A stretch of 64,000 nucleotides of DNA, from the NCBI RefSeq assembly GCF_002878395.1, contig NC_061115.1, positions 52,492,787 through 52,556,786 on the forward strand, read 5' to 3'. Shown piece by piece: positions 47,141-58,868 of this stretch (positions are counted from its first letter, which is position 1; each line of letters opens with the position of its first letter). The DNA is from Capsicum annuum (lineage: Eukaryota > Streptophyta > Magnoliopsida > Solanales > Solanaceae). Under the pieces are notes generated by a model. That model was not told the DNA's origin. It saw nothing but the letters and a program-made list of their open reading frames with translations, and made no database searches. The position numbers and the translations under genes are program-made.

Positions 47141-50100
47141 TTTACCTGCCAGGACAATAATAGAGGCCTATGATGAGGTTATTATAGGTATCATCCCTGT
47201 TTATTTCATATCTATGTCTATATTATTTGATCTGAGATTAAATTTATCCTATGTGCCAGTATATTTTGCTTCAGATTTTGATTCTGCTTGTGTGCCTCTT
47301 GATGTGCCTATCCATGTATCTACCCCCATAGAAGATTCTTTAGTGGTAGATTAGGTGTACCGATCTAGTGTTATGACTTATTCTAGGTGTGAGACTGGGG
47401 TAGATCTGATTGTCTGTGATATCTAGATTTTGATATAATCTTAGGTATGAATTGGTTAGCTCTTTATTATGTTGTCATAGATTGTTATGCTAAGATTGTG
47501 ACTTTAGCTTTGCCAGTGTACCTTGAATAGCCCAAAAGAGTGTGTTTTATTTAGGTTCTAAGAGAGTTATATCATTTCTTCAGGCTTATCATTTGGCAGT
47601 GAAGGGACATTTGTCTGTTTTGGCTCAAATTTATGATATTGTCTCCCTTTGTTCTTTGGATTTTATTTGTATTATCCGTGAGTTCATGGATGTTTTCTTT
47701 ACGGATTTTCCCTATATGCCTCCAGATTATGATATTGACTCTGCAATTGATGTTAATCCAGAAACTAAGCCCATTTATATTCCACCTTATAGGATGGTCC
47801 CAATAGAGTTAAAAGAATTGAAAGATCAGTTGCAGGAGTTATTGAATAAGGGATTTATTAGACCTAGTGTATCACCTTAGTATGCGCGGTTGTCTTGTTT
47901 ATGAAGAAAAATGATGGGTCTATCTGTATGCGTATTGATTATTGGCAGTTGAACAAGGTTATAATTAAGAATAAGTGTCCTATTCCTTGTATTGATTATT
48001 TATTCGATCAGCTTTAGGGTGCTTGGGTATTTTTGAAGATTGATTTGAGGTTCGGGTATCACTAATTAAGGATTAGAGCTTCCATATTCTAAAGATATCT
48101 TTTCAAACTCGGTATGGTTATGATAAGTTCTTAGTCATGTCCTTTGAGTTGCCAAATGCTCCAACTGCATTCATGGAGTGGATGAACCATGTTTTTCGAT
48201 CGTATCCTAACTCTTTTATCATTAGATTTATTGATTATATGTTGGGGTATTCGTAGAGTGAGGCTGATCATGAGTAGCATTTGTAGATTTTGCTTCAGAG
48301 ATTGGGGATGAGAAATTGTACGGTACATTCTCCAAGTGTGAGTTATGGTTGGAGTCTATTTCTTTCTTGGGTAATGTGGTGAACAAGGATAGTATTATGG
48401 TCGATCCGACTAAGATTGTAGTGGTTTTTGATTGGTCTATGCTTATTTATCCTATAGAGATTTGGAGTTTTGTTAGTTTAGAGGGCTATTATTGGTACTT
48501 TGTTGAGGGTTTTTAATCTATTGCAACCTCATTGACCAAGTTGATTCAGAAGAAGATTGTCTTTCAATGGTCTTATGTTTGTTAGGCAAACTTTCAAAAG
48601 GTCAAGGATTTATTGACTTCAGCTCTTATCTTGACTTTGTCTAAGGAGGGCATGGGTCTTACCATCTTTTGTGATATTTTTGGTGTTGGGTAGGTATTGT
48701 ACTGATGTAGAAGGGTAATATGATTGTGTATACTTCATGCCAGTTTAAGCCCCATTAGAGAAATTACCATATCTATGATTTTGAGTTGTGCATAGTAGTG
48801 TTTGTTTTAAAGTTATGGAGGCACTACTTGTATGGAGTCTGTTGTAAGATTTTCTCAGATCATTGTAGCCTTCAGTATTTCTTTACCCAACGAGATCTTA
48901 ATATGAAGCAAATTCATTAGCTCAAGTTGCTTAAGAATTATGACTTGACTATTCTCTATCATCCAAGGAAGGCTAATATAGTTGTGGATACCTTGAGCAG
49001 GAATTCAAGTAGCATGGGTAGCTTGGTACATCTTTTGACTAAGGAGACGCCCTTTTCCTTAGAGGTTTAGTCTTTGTCTAAGCATATGGTTAGGATTGAT
49101 ATTTCAACACCTGGCTGTGCTTTGGCATTTATAGAGACTAGTTCTTCCTTGATAGAGAAAATTTGGGCTCACCAGTTTGATGATGTTGTGTTGAGAGTGA
49201 TTTGGGATAAGGTGTTTAGTGGTAAGGCTAAGGAAACCTCACTTGATCCAGATGGTGTCTTGAGGATTGGTGGTCAAGTTTGTGTGCCAAAAGTGGGTGA
49301 TTAGATTAGATTGATTTTTTAGAAGGCTCATTATTGCAGGTATTTCAACTATCCAGGAGTGACTAAGATGTATTATGATTTGAGGCAACATTACTGCTGG
49401 GGTGGTATAAGGAGGGATATAGCAGATTTTGTATCTCATTTCATATGTTTCCAGTAGGTGAAGGGCGAGCATTTCAGACTTGATGGTTTGCTTTAGAGGT
49501 TACCCATCCCTAAGTGGAAATAGGAACGGATCACTATAGACTTTGTGACTGGGTTGCCACATACTTCTTATGATTCTGACAATATTTGGGTCATTGTGGA
49601 TCGATTGACCATATCTGCTTATTTTATTTTAGTTTATATTTCCTTTTGTGCAGAGAGGTTAGCTCGTATCTATATTCATAAGATAGTTAATTTTCATGGT
49701 ATGCCAACATCTATCATCTTAGATCAAGGTTCAGTTTTCACAAATCACTTTTGGAAGACTTTTTAGGAGGATTTGAGTACCCAGGTTGATCTTTGTACAG
49801 CTTTTCACCCCCATACCAATGGTCAGTCGGAGTAAACTATTCTGGTTTTGGAGGATATACTCCACACTTGTGTTATGGACTTTAGAGGTCAACAGGAGCA
49901 ACATCTAGCTTTGACGGAGTTTGTGTATAATAAAAACTACCATTCTACTATTACGATGGCTCTTTTCTAAGCTTTGTATGGTAGGCATTATCACTCTCTA
50001 GTTAGTTAGTTTAAGGTATCTTAAATTAGATTTTGAGGTACGAACTTGCTTCGTGAGTGTTTGGATAAAGTTTGAGTCATTCAGGATAGACTTTGAATGG

Positions 50101-50575
50101 CTCAGAGTAGAAAGAAGTGTTATGCAAATCTAAGACTTCGTACCTTGAGATTTAGTGATGGTGATCATGTCTTTCTTCGTGTTTTACCCATGAAGGGTGT
50201 GATGAGGTTTGGAAAGAGGGTCAAGCTTAGCCCCATATATATTAGACCTTTTGAGATCCTTCATACTATTAGGGATATGGCTTATAAGTTAGTATTGCCC
50301 CTAGATTTATCAGCTATTCATCCAATTTGTCATGGTTCTATGTTTCAATGTTACATTTCAAATGATTCTCATGTCATTCGTTGGGATTCAGTTTAGTTTA
50401 ATGATCGGTTGTCTTTTGTTAAGAAGGACATCTCTATTCTAGCTAGGGATGTTAGACGATTGCGTTCTAAATATATTCTAGTGGTTAAGGTCCAATAGAG
50501 ACATCAACATGTAGATGAATCTACTTGGGAGGTTGGGTCTGATATCTATAGAGTTATCCCCAGCAATTCGCTGAT
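47141..50575 (+). pseudogene. pol of family A element: protease, RT, RNase H, integrase
   Basis: Pieces in all three frames: protease region 47200-47520 (VSTPIEDSLVV); RT start 47542-47880 (ETKPIYIPPYRMVPIELKEL); RT core 47890-48520; RNase H about 48600-49010; integrase zinc-binding region 49230-49460; integrase core 49540-49980; and C-terminal region 50097-50396 containing MKGVMRFGKRVKLSPIYI and PFEIL. The RT catalytic box reads FIDYMLGYS, where the second Asp of the pair has become Tyr, with TAG just after. Numerous stops and shifts make it non-functional. Confidence 0.82.
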
Positions 50576-50633
50576 TTAAGTAATTACATTGCCTTTAGTT
50601 TGAGGATGAACTAGATTATTAGTCGTGGATTAT
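50576..50633 (+). promoter_or_regulatory. Short 3' untranslated part of family A element
   Basis: TTTGAGGATGAACTAG at about 50599 is followed by GGATTATG just before the LTR. The polypurine tract is poorly kept. Confidence 0.4.
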
Positions 50634-53314
50634 GTAATGACCTAATTTTTGGTAATTTATGTTAAATATTTATTTCTAGTTGATTTGACCATTTACCCCT
50701 CCCCATGGTGACATTGTGATAGTTTTGGAGTGTAGGGATGATTGATAGGGTTCACAATGCATTTTGGTATGATTTGAGCGAGATTATGGTTTTTATTGGT
50801 CTTAAAGTCTTATTAGTTGACTTCGGTAAATATATATTGATTTGTGCCTCGGGTGTTTAAACAGATTACATCGGTAGATTTGAAACGTCAATTTTAGGTT
50901 GGTAACATAGTTGGTGTGATTTTATGGCTTTTATATCTCATTTCAACCCTCGATTCAAAAAATTATGAAATTGGGTTTTGGGGGCCAATTTTGTGAAAAT
51001 GATATTTTTCAAAATTCTAATATGGTCATTGAGTCCAGAGCGTCAAATTTAGTGGGGTAGCATAGTTTGTTTGCATCCTCAGGATTTCGGATGAATCCCA
51101 ACGGGTCCACAGAGACTTAGAATTCTCACCATCTAGTGCACCACTCAGCTGGTGCACTCGCTTAAGTGATGCTTTGTTCACTTAAGCTTGACAGTCAAAG
51201 TGTCACCTAAGTGACACCATGCTCGCTTAAGTGATGGTCTAGTTTCTTAAGCGACACTGGCGTGCTAGATGCCTGCTGCTTAAGCGAAAGCCAAGTGGCT
51301 TATGTGATGAGGCGGTCTTAGCTTATGCGACACCTGATCGTTTAAGCGATGGCCTCTTAAGCGATCCAATAGTCACTTAGGTGATTCCTGGTGGATTACA
51401 TTCCCCATTTTTTAGATTTTTCACCATTTTTTAGATTTGGAGCTTGGTGTTTGAGTTTTTGAGCATTTTCTTTCATTTTTAAGCTTGGGTAAGCTCCAAA
51501 TCTCTATTTTAATTATTCTTCTTTGATTTTTATCATTTAAATTTTGTTTAAACTCGAATTTATAGGTGAAATTAGGGGATTTTGGCCCGAAAGGCCCAAA
51601 TTAGCGTTTCTTTGATTCAAACCCTAATATCAATCCGTTTTCACTTGGGTTTTCTCCTATGAGTTCCTTTAATCTTGGATAATATGTTTTTGGACTAAAA
51701 TTCTAGTTTTGCCCTTCTTTTTCAAAAATTCATTTTGGGGGTCCATTTTGACCCCAATTCAAAAGTGGTGCAATATGGGTATTATTGGCTTTTTTTTTTA
51801 TGCGTAGATTCTACAGTTTTGTGTTTTAGTTGATTTCAAGTTTGTACATGATGTGAAAGCTCAGTGTTAAGGTTTATTATATTGGTATCGACATTCGAGG
51901 AAAGTTATGGTTTAACTTTCTTCAGACTAGATTGGGTAATTAATAATAATGTAAAAGCATGCTATGGGTATGGGGTTGTATCATGAAAACTATGTTTAGG
52001 TGATTTATGTGCCCGTGTGGGTGTCTATGTGGATAATACTTTGTGGTTTTTGAGACATTGTTTGCTATGTGTGACTATTTAGGGTCTTATATGATGTTGT
52101 TGGCCTTGTATTGATATATGTATGTTTGGTTGTATTATTTATGGTGGAAAAAAGCCTAAATTTTGAAATTTATGCGGTATGAATGATATTTTCTTGCATG
52201 TTTCACTTGATGATTTCTGGATTATATTGGAACATGGATGGTTGGTTAATTTGAGTGGATTTTTGGCTCACATGGTTAGTATATTGGTTGGATATTGGAT
52301 ATTCTCATTTTGGTTGGTTGTGAGTATTACATCCTCACATCATATTCATTCATGAAACATTGGTAGCACCATGAAAATACTAAAAATATAGGCTTTTATC
52401 TAACAGAAAATGTGGCATCGTTAAAAACCCTCTACCGATGTATGTTCCAGAGCAGAGTTATGGATATTGGTTGTATATGAATTGACAAACCCTCATGGGT
52501 CCTACCTAGAAGCAGATCTTAGTAGTGAATATGGAGGTTGTGTGACGACCTCGTCCATCACATCATCATCATCTTTATTGCATTTCATATATTGAGGTTA
52601 TTCTGTGATTGTATTTATGTTATTGACTTAATATCTGTTCATTTTTTCTATCTTCTTATAATTGTATTTGGTGTACGTGTATATTTTTTCTTCTTTCCCC
52701 TACATGTATTTGTTATATATGTACATAGTAGAACTGTTAGTGGAGACGAAGTGGGCTAACGTTTAGGACATTTTCTGATTGTATGTGACATGCCCATAGT
52801 TTATGTTTATATGCTTTATTTTCTACTTTACACAATCGGTCTATGATACCTACTGAGTATAAGTGGACCGTACTCACCCCTAGTGCGTCCTTTCGGTGCA
52901 GATCCAGGTACAAGCGCATCATACGGATAGTTGATTCAGGCGGCATTTGGAGTATATTCGAGGTAGCGGATGCCCGATGCTTCAGGAGTTGGCCAACGAC
53001 ATCTTCCTGTCTATTTCATGTCTTAATTAGTATTCGGAGACAGATTTTGATCCTTTTGGACTATTATTGTATCTTTGACATTCAAGATGTATTTAGTAGT
53101 TCTTACACTGTGACACTAGGTTTTTGGATTTGATTTGGTATCTTTGATAGTATTTCCACTATTATCATGTTGTGTGGTTCAACTTTGGTTTAGAAGCCTT
53201 GACTTGGGTTTTTGGGTATTGATTTCCCTTTTTATATCGGTTGGGTGATAGGCTTACTTACCAAGATTAGCCGTGACAAGTGCCATCATGATCATTGATG
53301 TTTGGGTCGTGACA
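50634..53314 (+). repeat. 3' LTR of family A element
   Basis: About 2,681 bases from TGTAATGACCTAATTTTTGG to GGGTCGTGACA. The patch 51130-51390 carries a run of CTTAAGCGA/CTTAAGTGA words. The open frames inside it (52538-52759, 52843-53133 and others) are not genes. Confidence 0.8.
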
Positions 53315-54430
53315 ACTTAATAGGAAGGGAACCAAGCACCAAATCTGTCATTTATTGTTATAATTATCAATAAAATTCAGTAATTATTATATTGAAAAAA
53401 TTGAGCTAAAGACACATGGAACAAATAGAGACACCAATATAAGGATTCATCTCAACAAGTGAAGCAAAGCCTCGAGAGGCCTCCTGAGCAACAATGGGGC
53501 GCCCTCTCGTACGGGATAGAACTTAGTGAATCGTCACCCACAATGACATGGCACAAGGGACAAGCTTGTCGGACTACTCAGGTACACAAGCGAACATGTA
53601 CGGGGCTAAGTTCAAGAATATTAGCTGGCACCACCTCTAACGGATTGGACGCGTGGCGCAAGGACACAACTTTAGGTACTTTAAGGGCTCTAGTGGCATA
53701 TTCTAATTGGCTAAGGCCTAACATTATAAGCCTATAAGTAGTTGCTCTTCCTCATTTGTAAAACGATCCAAACTCTAATTTCTTCATTGAATACAATAGT
53801 TTTCTTGGTCTTCAAACATTTTTTACTTTACACTTAGTTCTGCATTGAGAGTAGTCTTGCTAGTGTGGGAGATGATCTCATATTTTTTCGTACTCGCTTC
53901 AGACACACTCGAATTAGTCCTTTTCCCTAGTTTATTTCGTTTATGATATATTTTATCTGTTTTCATTGTCGCCAAGTAATCAAACTGCTAGGAAATTGGA
54001 CTTGGAATAACGTTAAATCATAATGCGTGTTCTTGCACACCTACAAATTCAACTTTACTAAATTCTCGGCAAACACATATATGTGATATTAATCCCATAA
54101 TTTCATATGATCCTAAGGTTGTAAACTGCAGTGCAAGGTGTACAAGTGTTGCCATGTTTCCATGTTTCCATGTTCAGGACTCTGTGCCTTGTTTGTGGTC
54201 CTATATATAGATGGTATGGTTCATCATACTTTAGGAGATGAAGTGGTACAATTCCAGTCAAGTTTTAATTGTACAAAAATGACCAAAAGGGAAAATCTTG
54301 ATTGTCTACTTCTTTTCCTCGTTTTTTTCTCTGCATCTGTAACTTTCATGTATCCTTGTTACTTTTGGAAATTCGTCGATAAAGTAGCTAAAAAAGAGAG
54401 ATTTTTTGATATAATATATGTTAGGACTTG
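53315..54430. other. Unassigned sequence, possible LTR or promoter remnant
   Basis: No protein family recognised. The part 53450-53720 is GC-richer than its surroundings and has CTAATTGGCTAAGG (CCAAT-like, inverted) at about 53702 and CCTATAAGTAG (TATA-like) at about 53730. CTCTTCCTCATTTGTAA and GAATACAATAG follow, a layout typical of a plant LTR promoter and R region. No partner LTR, primer site or target duplication was found. The open frames 53459-53737 and 54138-54431 look accidental. Confidence 0.4.
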
Positions 54431-54519
54431 AAAATGACGGACTCAAGGAATATGATGAAAATTATATTTTGATATTTTATTTTGTGCATAACATATTTCT
54501 TATAAAACGTTACTACATA

Positions 54520-54720
54520 ATATTTGAGTAATGTTGTTATAAATAGGTAATTTTAAACGTCCCGCTATAATAGACGTCATGTTGTTATGGGTAGAATGTT
54601 GTTATAGAGTAGTAAAATATAACATGAAAAATTGGTTTCCAAAAAAATCAAACCGATATAGTGAAATCGTTATAACGAGATGACACTATAGAAAGCGACT
54701 TTATATATCAATGGAGCTTA
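54520..54720. repeat. Small repeat related to 57040-57180 and 59682-60075
   Basis: Contains ATGTTGTTATAGAGTAGTAA and ATAACATGAAAAATTGGTTT, close to ATAACATGAAAAATCAGTTG at about 59762. The TGTTATA-rich inverted ends suggest a small DNA transposon family. Exact ends were not determined. Confidence 0.5.
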
Positions 54721-56074
54721 GCAACTTTGGGTAAACATGAAATCAAATGCCAAGGATGAGTTAGAGCGATATTAATCTTTAAAAAAAAATCGTACTTAAT
54801 TCAGCTATAAAAGTTAATCCATGAAGTGAACCCTCAAACGTAAGATATTTCTTATTTTTATAAGAATTTCTTTACTAGAAATAATGTTTCTCCGACATTA
54901 CAACCTCTATCATTATGATACTATTCACCAATCAAATTATTTTGTAAATTGATTTTCAATTGAGACTATCAATACTAAAAAGAAAATATATTCTGTCTAT
55001 CAGACAAAATTTGATTTAGTAATCCACTTTAATAATAGAGGAGGTACAACGCCACACCAACATAAAAAAATAATCATAAAATTGAAATTATTAACCTTTT
55101 CCAATATCTTTTGTTTTTATGAAACTTGTTATGGACAAAAATAAGAACCGTGATGATCAAGTAGTACGTACTATCATTTTCCTCAATGCATCAGGATATG
55201 ATTATCTTTATCAAATCTTTAATTAACTAGTACGAGGTCTAAATTTAACGAGAAAGATTAAAAGCGGACAATGGGAATGTACGCTCTTGTCATTTCCAAC
55301 AACTCAATGCCAAACCATTAAAAGACTTGAATGATATTCTCAATTTGGATCATACTCAATCAAAGTTGAGTAATGGTCCCATTTACTTTATATATCAAAT
55401 TGAAGTGGACCCATCAAGAATTTATATCCACGAATCTCCTTTTAATATTTTCCCAATAATATTCTATTTTCTCCGGTCATCAAAATATACATTAAATTGA
55501 TTACCACAAATTTGAATAATAAATATTACTCTCTCCACCCCGACACATAACTCATTAGTCATTACTAGTCTTTATCAATTTATGTGATAAACTTCTTTTT
55601 TATCTAAAAGTGGTCACATTTTTATAATTAAAAATAACGTAACTTTAATCATATAATTCACTGTTTATCTTTAACTACATGACTTGTATGATCCACTTAA
55701 TATAATAAAAATCACTTTTTTCATGAAAAGAGAGAATATATAAGAAAAAGCATATTTCATTTTTTAAATTTTGTTTCCGGTTAAATAAGTAGAGGGGGAG
55801 CTAGAGTATCGACTTTGATACACAATATTTGTCTCAAATCTATTGAAATGTATTTAATATTAAATTAGAATTCAGTAACTTAAAAGATTTGAAGAAAAAT
55901 TTATGAATATCAAAGTCTGATTTCGCCTCTATACGATGATATAAATGAGACGTATGGAATAGTTTATATTAAAAGCCTAGCTAGCTATAGAAACTATAGT
56001 ACCCCATACATTATTTATTCGCTTGCAGTACCTAATCCTATCATATTAAAGAAATCGAGAATCTAGCAAATTTC
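54721..56074. other. Upstream region of the bHLH gene
   Basis: AT-rich non-coding DNA. A possible Stowaway-like small element lies at about 55527-55740 (ends TACTCTCTCC and AGAGAGAATA inverted). TATA-like strings close to the gene include GTTTATATTAAAAG at about 55961. CTTGCAG at 56021-56027 could be the acceptor of an intron in the 5' untranslated region. No core promoter can be fixed without transcript data. Confidence 0.4.
55527..55740. repeat. Possible Stowaway-like MITE upstream of the bHLH gene
   Basis: Left end TACTCTCTCCACC and right end GAGAGAATATA are roughly inverted copies, with TA at both edges. The inner sequence is AT-rich with no ORF. The inverted match is short and imperfect. 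Confidence 0.35.
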
Positions 56075-58832
56075 ATGGGTGATTCTTCTTCAGCTGCTTT
56101 AGATTTTCATGCTTTGAATTCCACTTCTAACAATTCTCCTCTCATGATCAACTCAAATATGGAACTCCTAAATAGCATAAGCCAACAACTTGAAGATGAT
56201 CAGAATTTCGACTCAAATATTCATCAACACGGCTTTTTGGCTTTGTCAAATGATCAAAACTTCTCTAATCATCAACAACAACTCCCCATCATGCCTAATT
56301 TTCATGCTGATCGTATGAATATTAGCCATGATATTAATTATGATCCCGCAACCGCTGCTGCTGCTGCTCAATTTTTTACTTTGGGAGGTCCAAGTTATGG
56401 CTGGACTGGCAGTATGAATAATTCAATTCCTGAATCAGAATCCATGTTGAATAATGAAAACAACAACATTCCAACTCCTCCACCTCTAGTCTCTGGAAAT
56501 GCTGGCAAGGTGATCAATACAAATTATGTTCATTTTTTTTAATCACCCTTTCTTCTTTCTTTTAATCGGTGTTACAAAAAGATTTATTTTATTTTGATTT
56601 AAGTGGTTATTTTTCACCTCGATGGTCGATAATTCTTTCTAACATCTCCATCTGAGAACGACCCCTTCTTGAAACCATTGCGAATGAACAAGATATTGCG
56701 GGCTTATCAACCTGTTATTTCTATCATGCCACTAATTAAAATTTATTACATTAAGTGTAATGTGTCCTGTTGGGAGCTAGTGGAATTCTAGCTTGTTAAA
56801 AAGGGGTTCAGAAAAGTGCAGATGATTATTTTTTTTTCCCCATGATTTTTTGGGTAGAACAAATGTGAAGGGAGAAAGAGAAAACGGAACAATCAAAAAG
56901 AAACTGAGAAGCCAAGAGAAGTTGTTCATGTTAGAGCAAAGAGAGGCCAAGCTACTGATAGTCACAGTTTGGCTGAAAGAGTAAGAATTCTTTAATTAAA
57001 TTCAATTTATAGTACTCTTATTGTTATGCGTTTCTATAATAGTCATCGCCTGTAATAATATTTCACTGGAACAACATAATCATGTTTATGATAGAAATGT
57101 TTTTCATGTTATGTTATAATATAGGTTTTCTCTATGACAATATTTTCTATATAGCAATCAAAAAATTAGGAAAAACTTATCAATGTTGCTATCGACAGGT
57201 TCGACAGGTTTGATTGTATTTGTTAATTTATCACATGCATTCATCATTAGCATATTCTATGAATAGAAAGGCTTGCAAAATCAAAATTTTGAGTAATTTC
57301 TTGTTTGTGATCTAGCTTCGAAGGGAGAAAATAAATGAAAAGCTCAGATGCTTACAAGAACTTGTTCCTGGATGTTATAAGGTAATATTATACGCTTGCT
57401 ATATACTTACATAATTTCAAACAATCAAAATCCTTCTTGTTCAATTTTTGTACATATATATTTATATTGAAGAAGTGTTTTTAATTAGCTATGTTGTTCG
57501 GACTCTTAAAAAAACAAATGCATGTTGGATCCTTTAAAAGTAGTATATTTTGTAACAATCCGACATGGGTGCAGCAACATTTGTGGAGAGTCATCCGAGC
57601 AAAATAGTTTCATAGAACTATGTTATACTAAATCATAATTCTTATTACACGAGTAAATGTTGCAGACTATGGGAATGGCAGTGATGTTAGACGTAATTAT
57701 CAACTATGTCCGGTCATTGCAGAATCAAATTGATGTAAGATATAGATAGGCATATATTATGTTCTTATATTTCATAGTGCAAAGTTAGAAAAATATTTAA
57801 CAAATTTAATCGAAGTCTTCTCTAATATTCTATGTTTTTTTGAAGTTTCTTTCAATGAAACTATCAGCAGCAAGTTTGTTTTATGATTTCAACTCTTCAG
57901 AGATGGAAGATATGGACTCAATGCAGGTACACTTCTCAAATTTTAATTTCCAAGTGCTTTCACTAATTGTGCATATTTCTCATTTTCTTCTATGTTAAAT
58001 GATAATCGTACCAAATAAAAACATTCTCAATGAAAAAAAAGTTATTTTCATCACCAATTAATCTAGCCTCATTAAAGTAAACGACATTCATGATCCTTCA
58101 TTTTGCTGGTCCTCTATGATAGAATCATAAATAAATTGTCTCCGCTCACCTGACTTTTTGATAGGTTGAAATAAGAGCATGATTCAAACATGATGCACGT
58201 ATGCATCATGTCATAAGTAAAAACTGAATATAAAAAGAAAAGTTCATTAAAAATAGTAATTAACACTAATTAGAAAAATCAAAGTGAAAAAATGAATTGA
58301 CTATCAAAAAGAGAGAGAAAATTGCAAGAACCAAAGCCACAACCCACAGGTGGCTGCATACATCTTAATTCTTATCTGCTTTCCAATTATACTCTGAACG
58401 ATTGCTTTAAGAAGTCAAACACAACACATACCATTCTCAAATTCAAGTTATCACTGAGCTACAACATAGTTAAAGACAGGTTAAAATATGATGAAAGCAA
58501 CGAAAGAAACCAATTCACATAAAGAAGATCACGAGCGGATATCAATTATAAATAATGTATCATTATTCATTAAAATGAACGAATTCATATAGAAGAACCG
58601 TAATTAAAACAAAATCAGCTCCCAAACCAAAGAAATTTAAAGGGAAGAATCATTATCAATATTGATTATTTATAATTCATATATAACTTTTAAATTTATT
58701 AACTAAAAGGACTAAACGAAAATAAAAAGAATGATAATAATGAATGTAAGAAGACGATTTGAACCAAAACTAAAAGAAGTAGAAGTGACCATCTTATTGT
58801 GGTAAAGTTTGATCAAAATATCATTTATATAG

Positions 58833-58868
<36 letters not shown>

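Larger units (their letters stand above)
45868..53314 (+). mobile_element. Family A Ty3/gypsy retrotransposon, 5'-truncated
   Basis: Plus-strand element: remnant of 5' LTR (45868-46260), primer site, gag, pol in fragments, and a complete 3' LTR (50634-53314). The 5' LTR keeps only its last 390 bases, so no target duplication can be read. Its LTR, gag tail and protease strings match the minus-strand pieces at 12409-10571 and 3304-3017, making these two members of one family. Confidence 0.82.

Noticed and set aside
53459..53737. 92-codon open frame on plus
   Set aside because: Composition-driven in the GC-richer block, no family recognised, and it runs through the promoter-like strings.
53315..54100. 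An endogenous pararetrovirus fragment
   Set aside because: Only promoter-like strings were seen; no movement protein, coat protein or reverse transcriptase remains support it.
54138..54431. 97-codon open frame on plus with a hydrophobic stretch
   Set aside because: No recognisable domain, no good start context and no exon structure; sequence around it is repeat-like.
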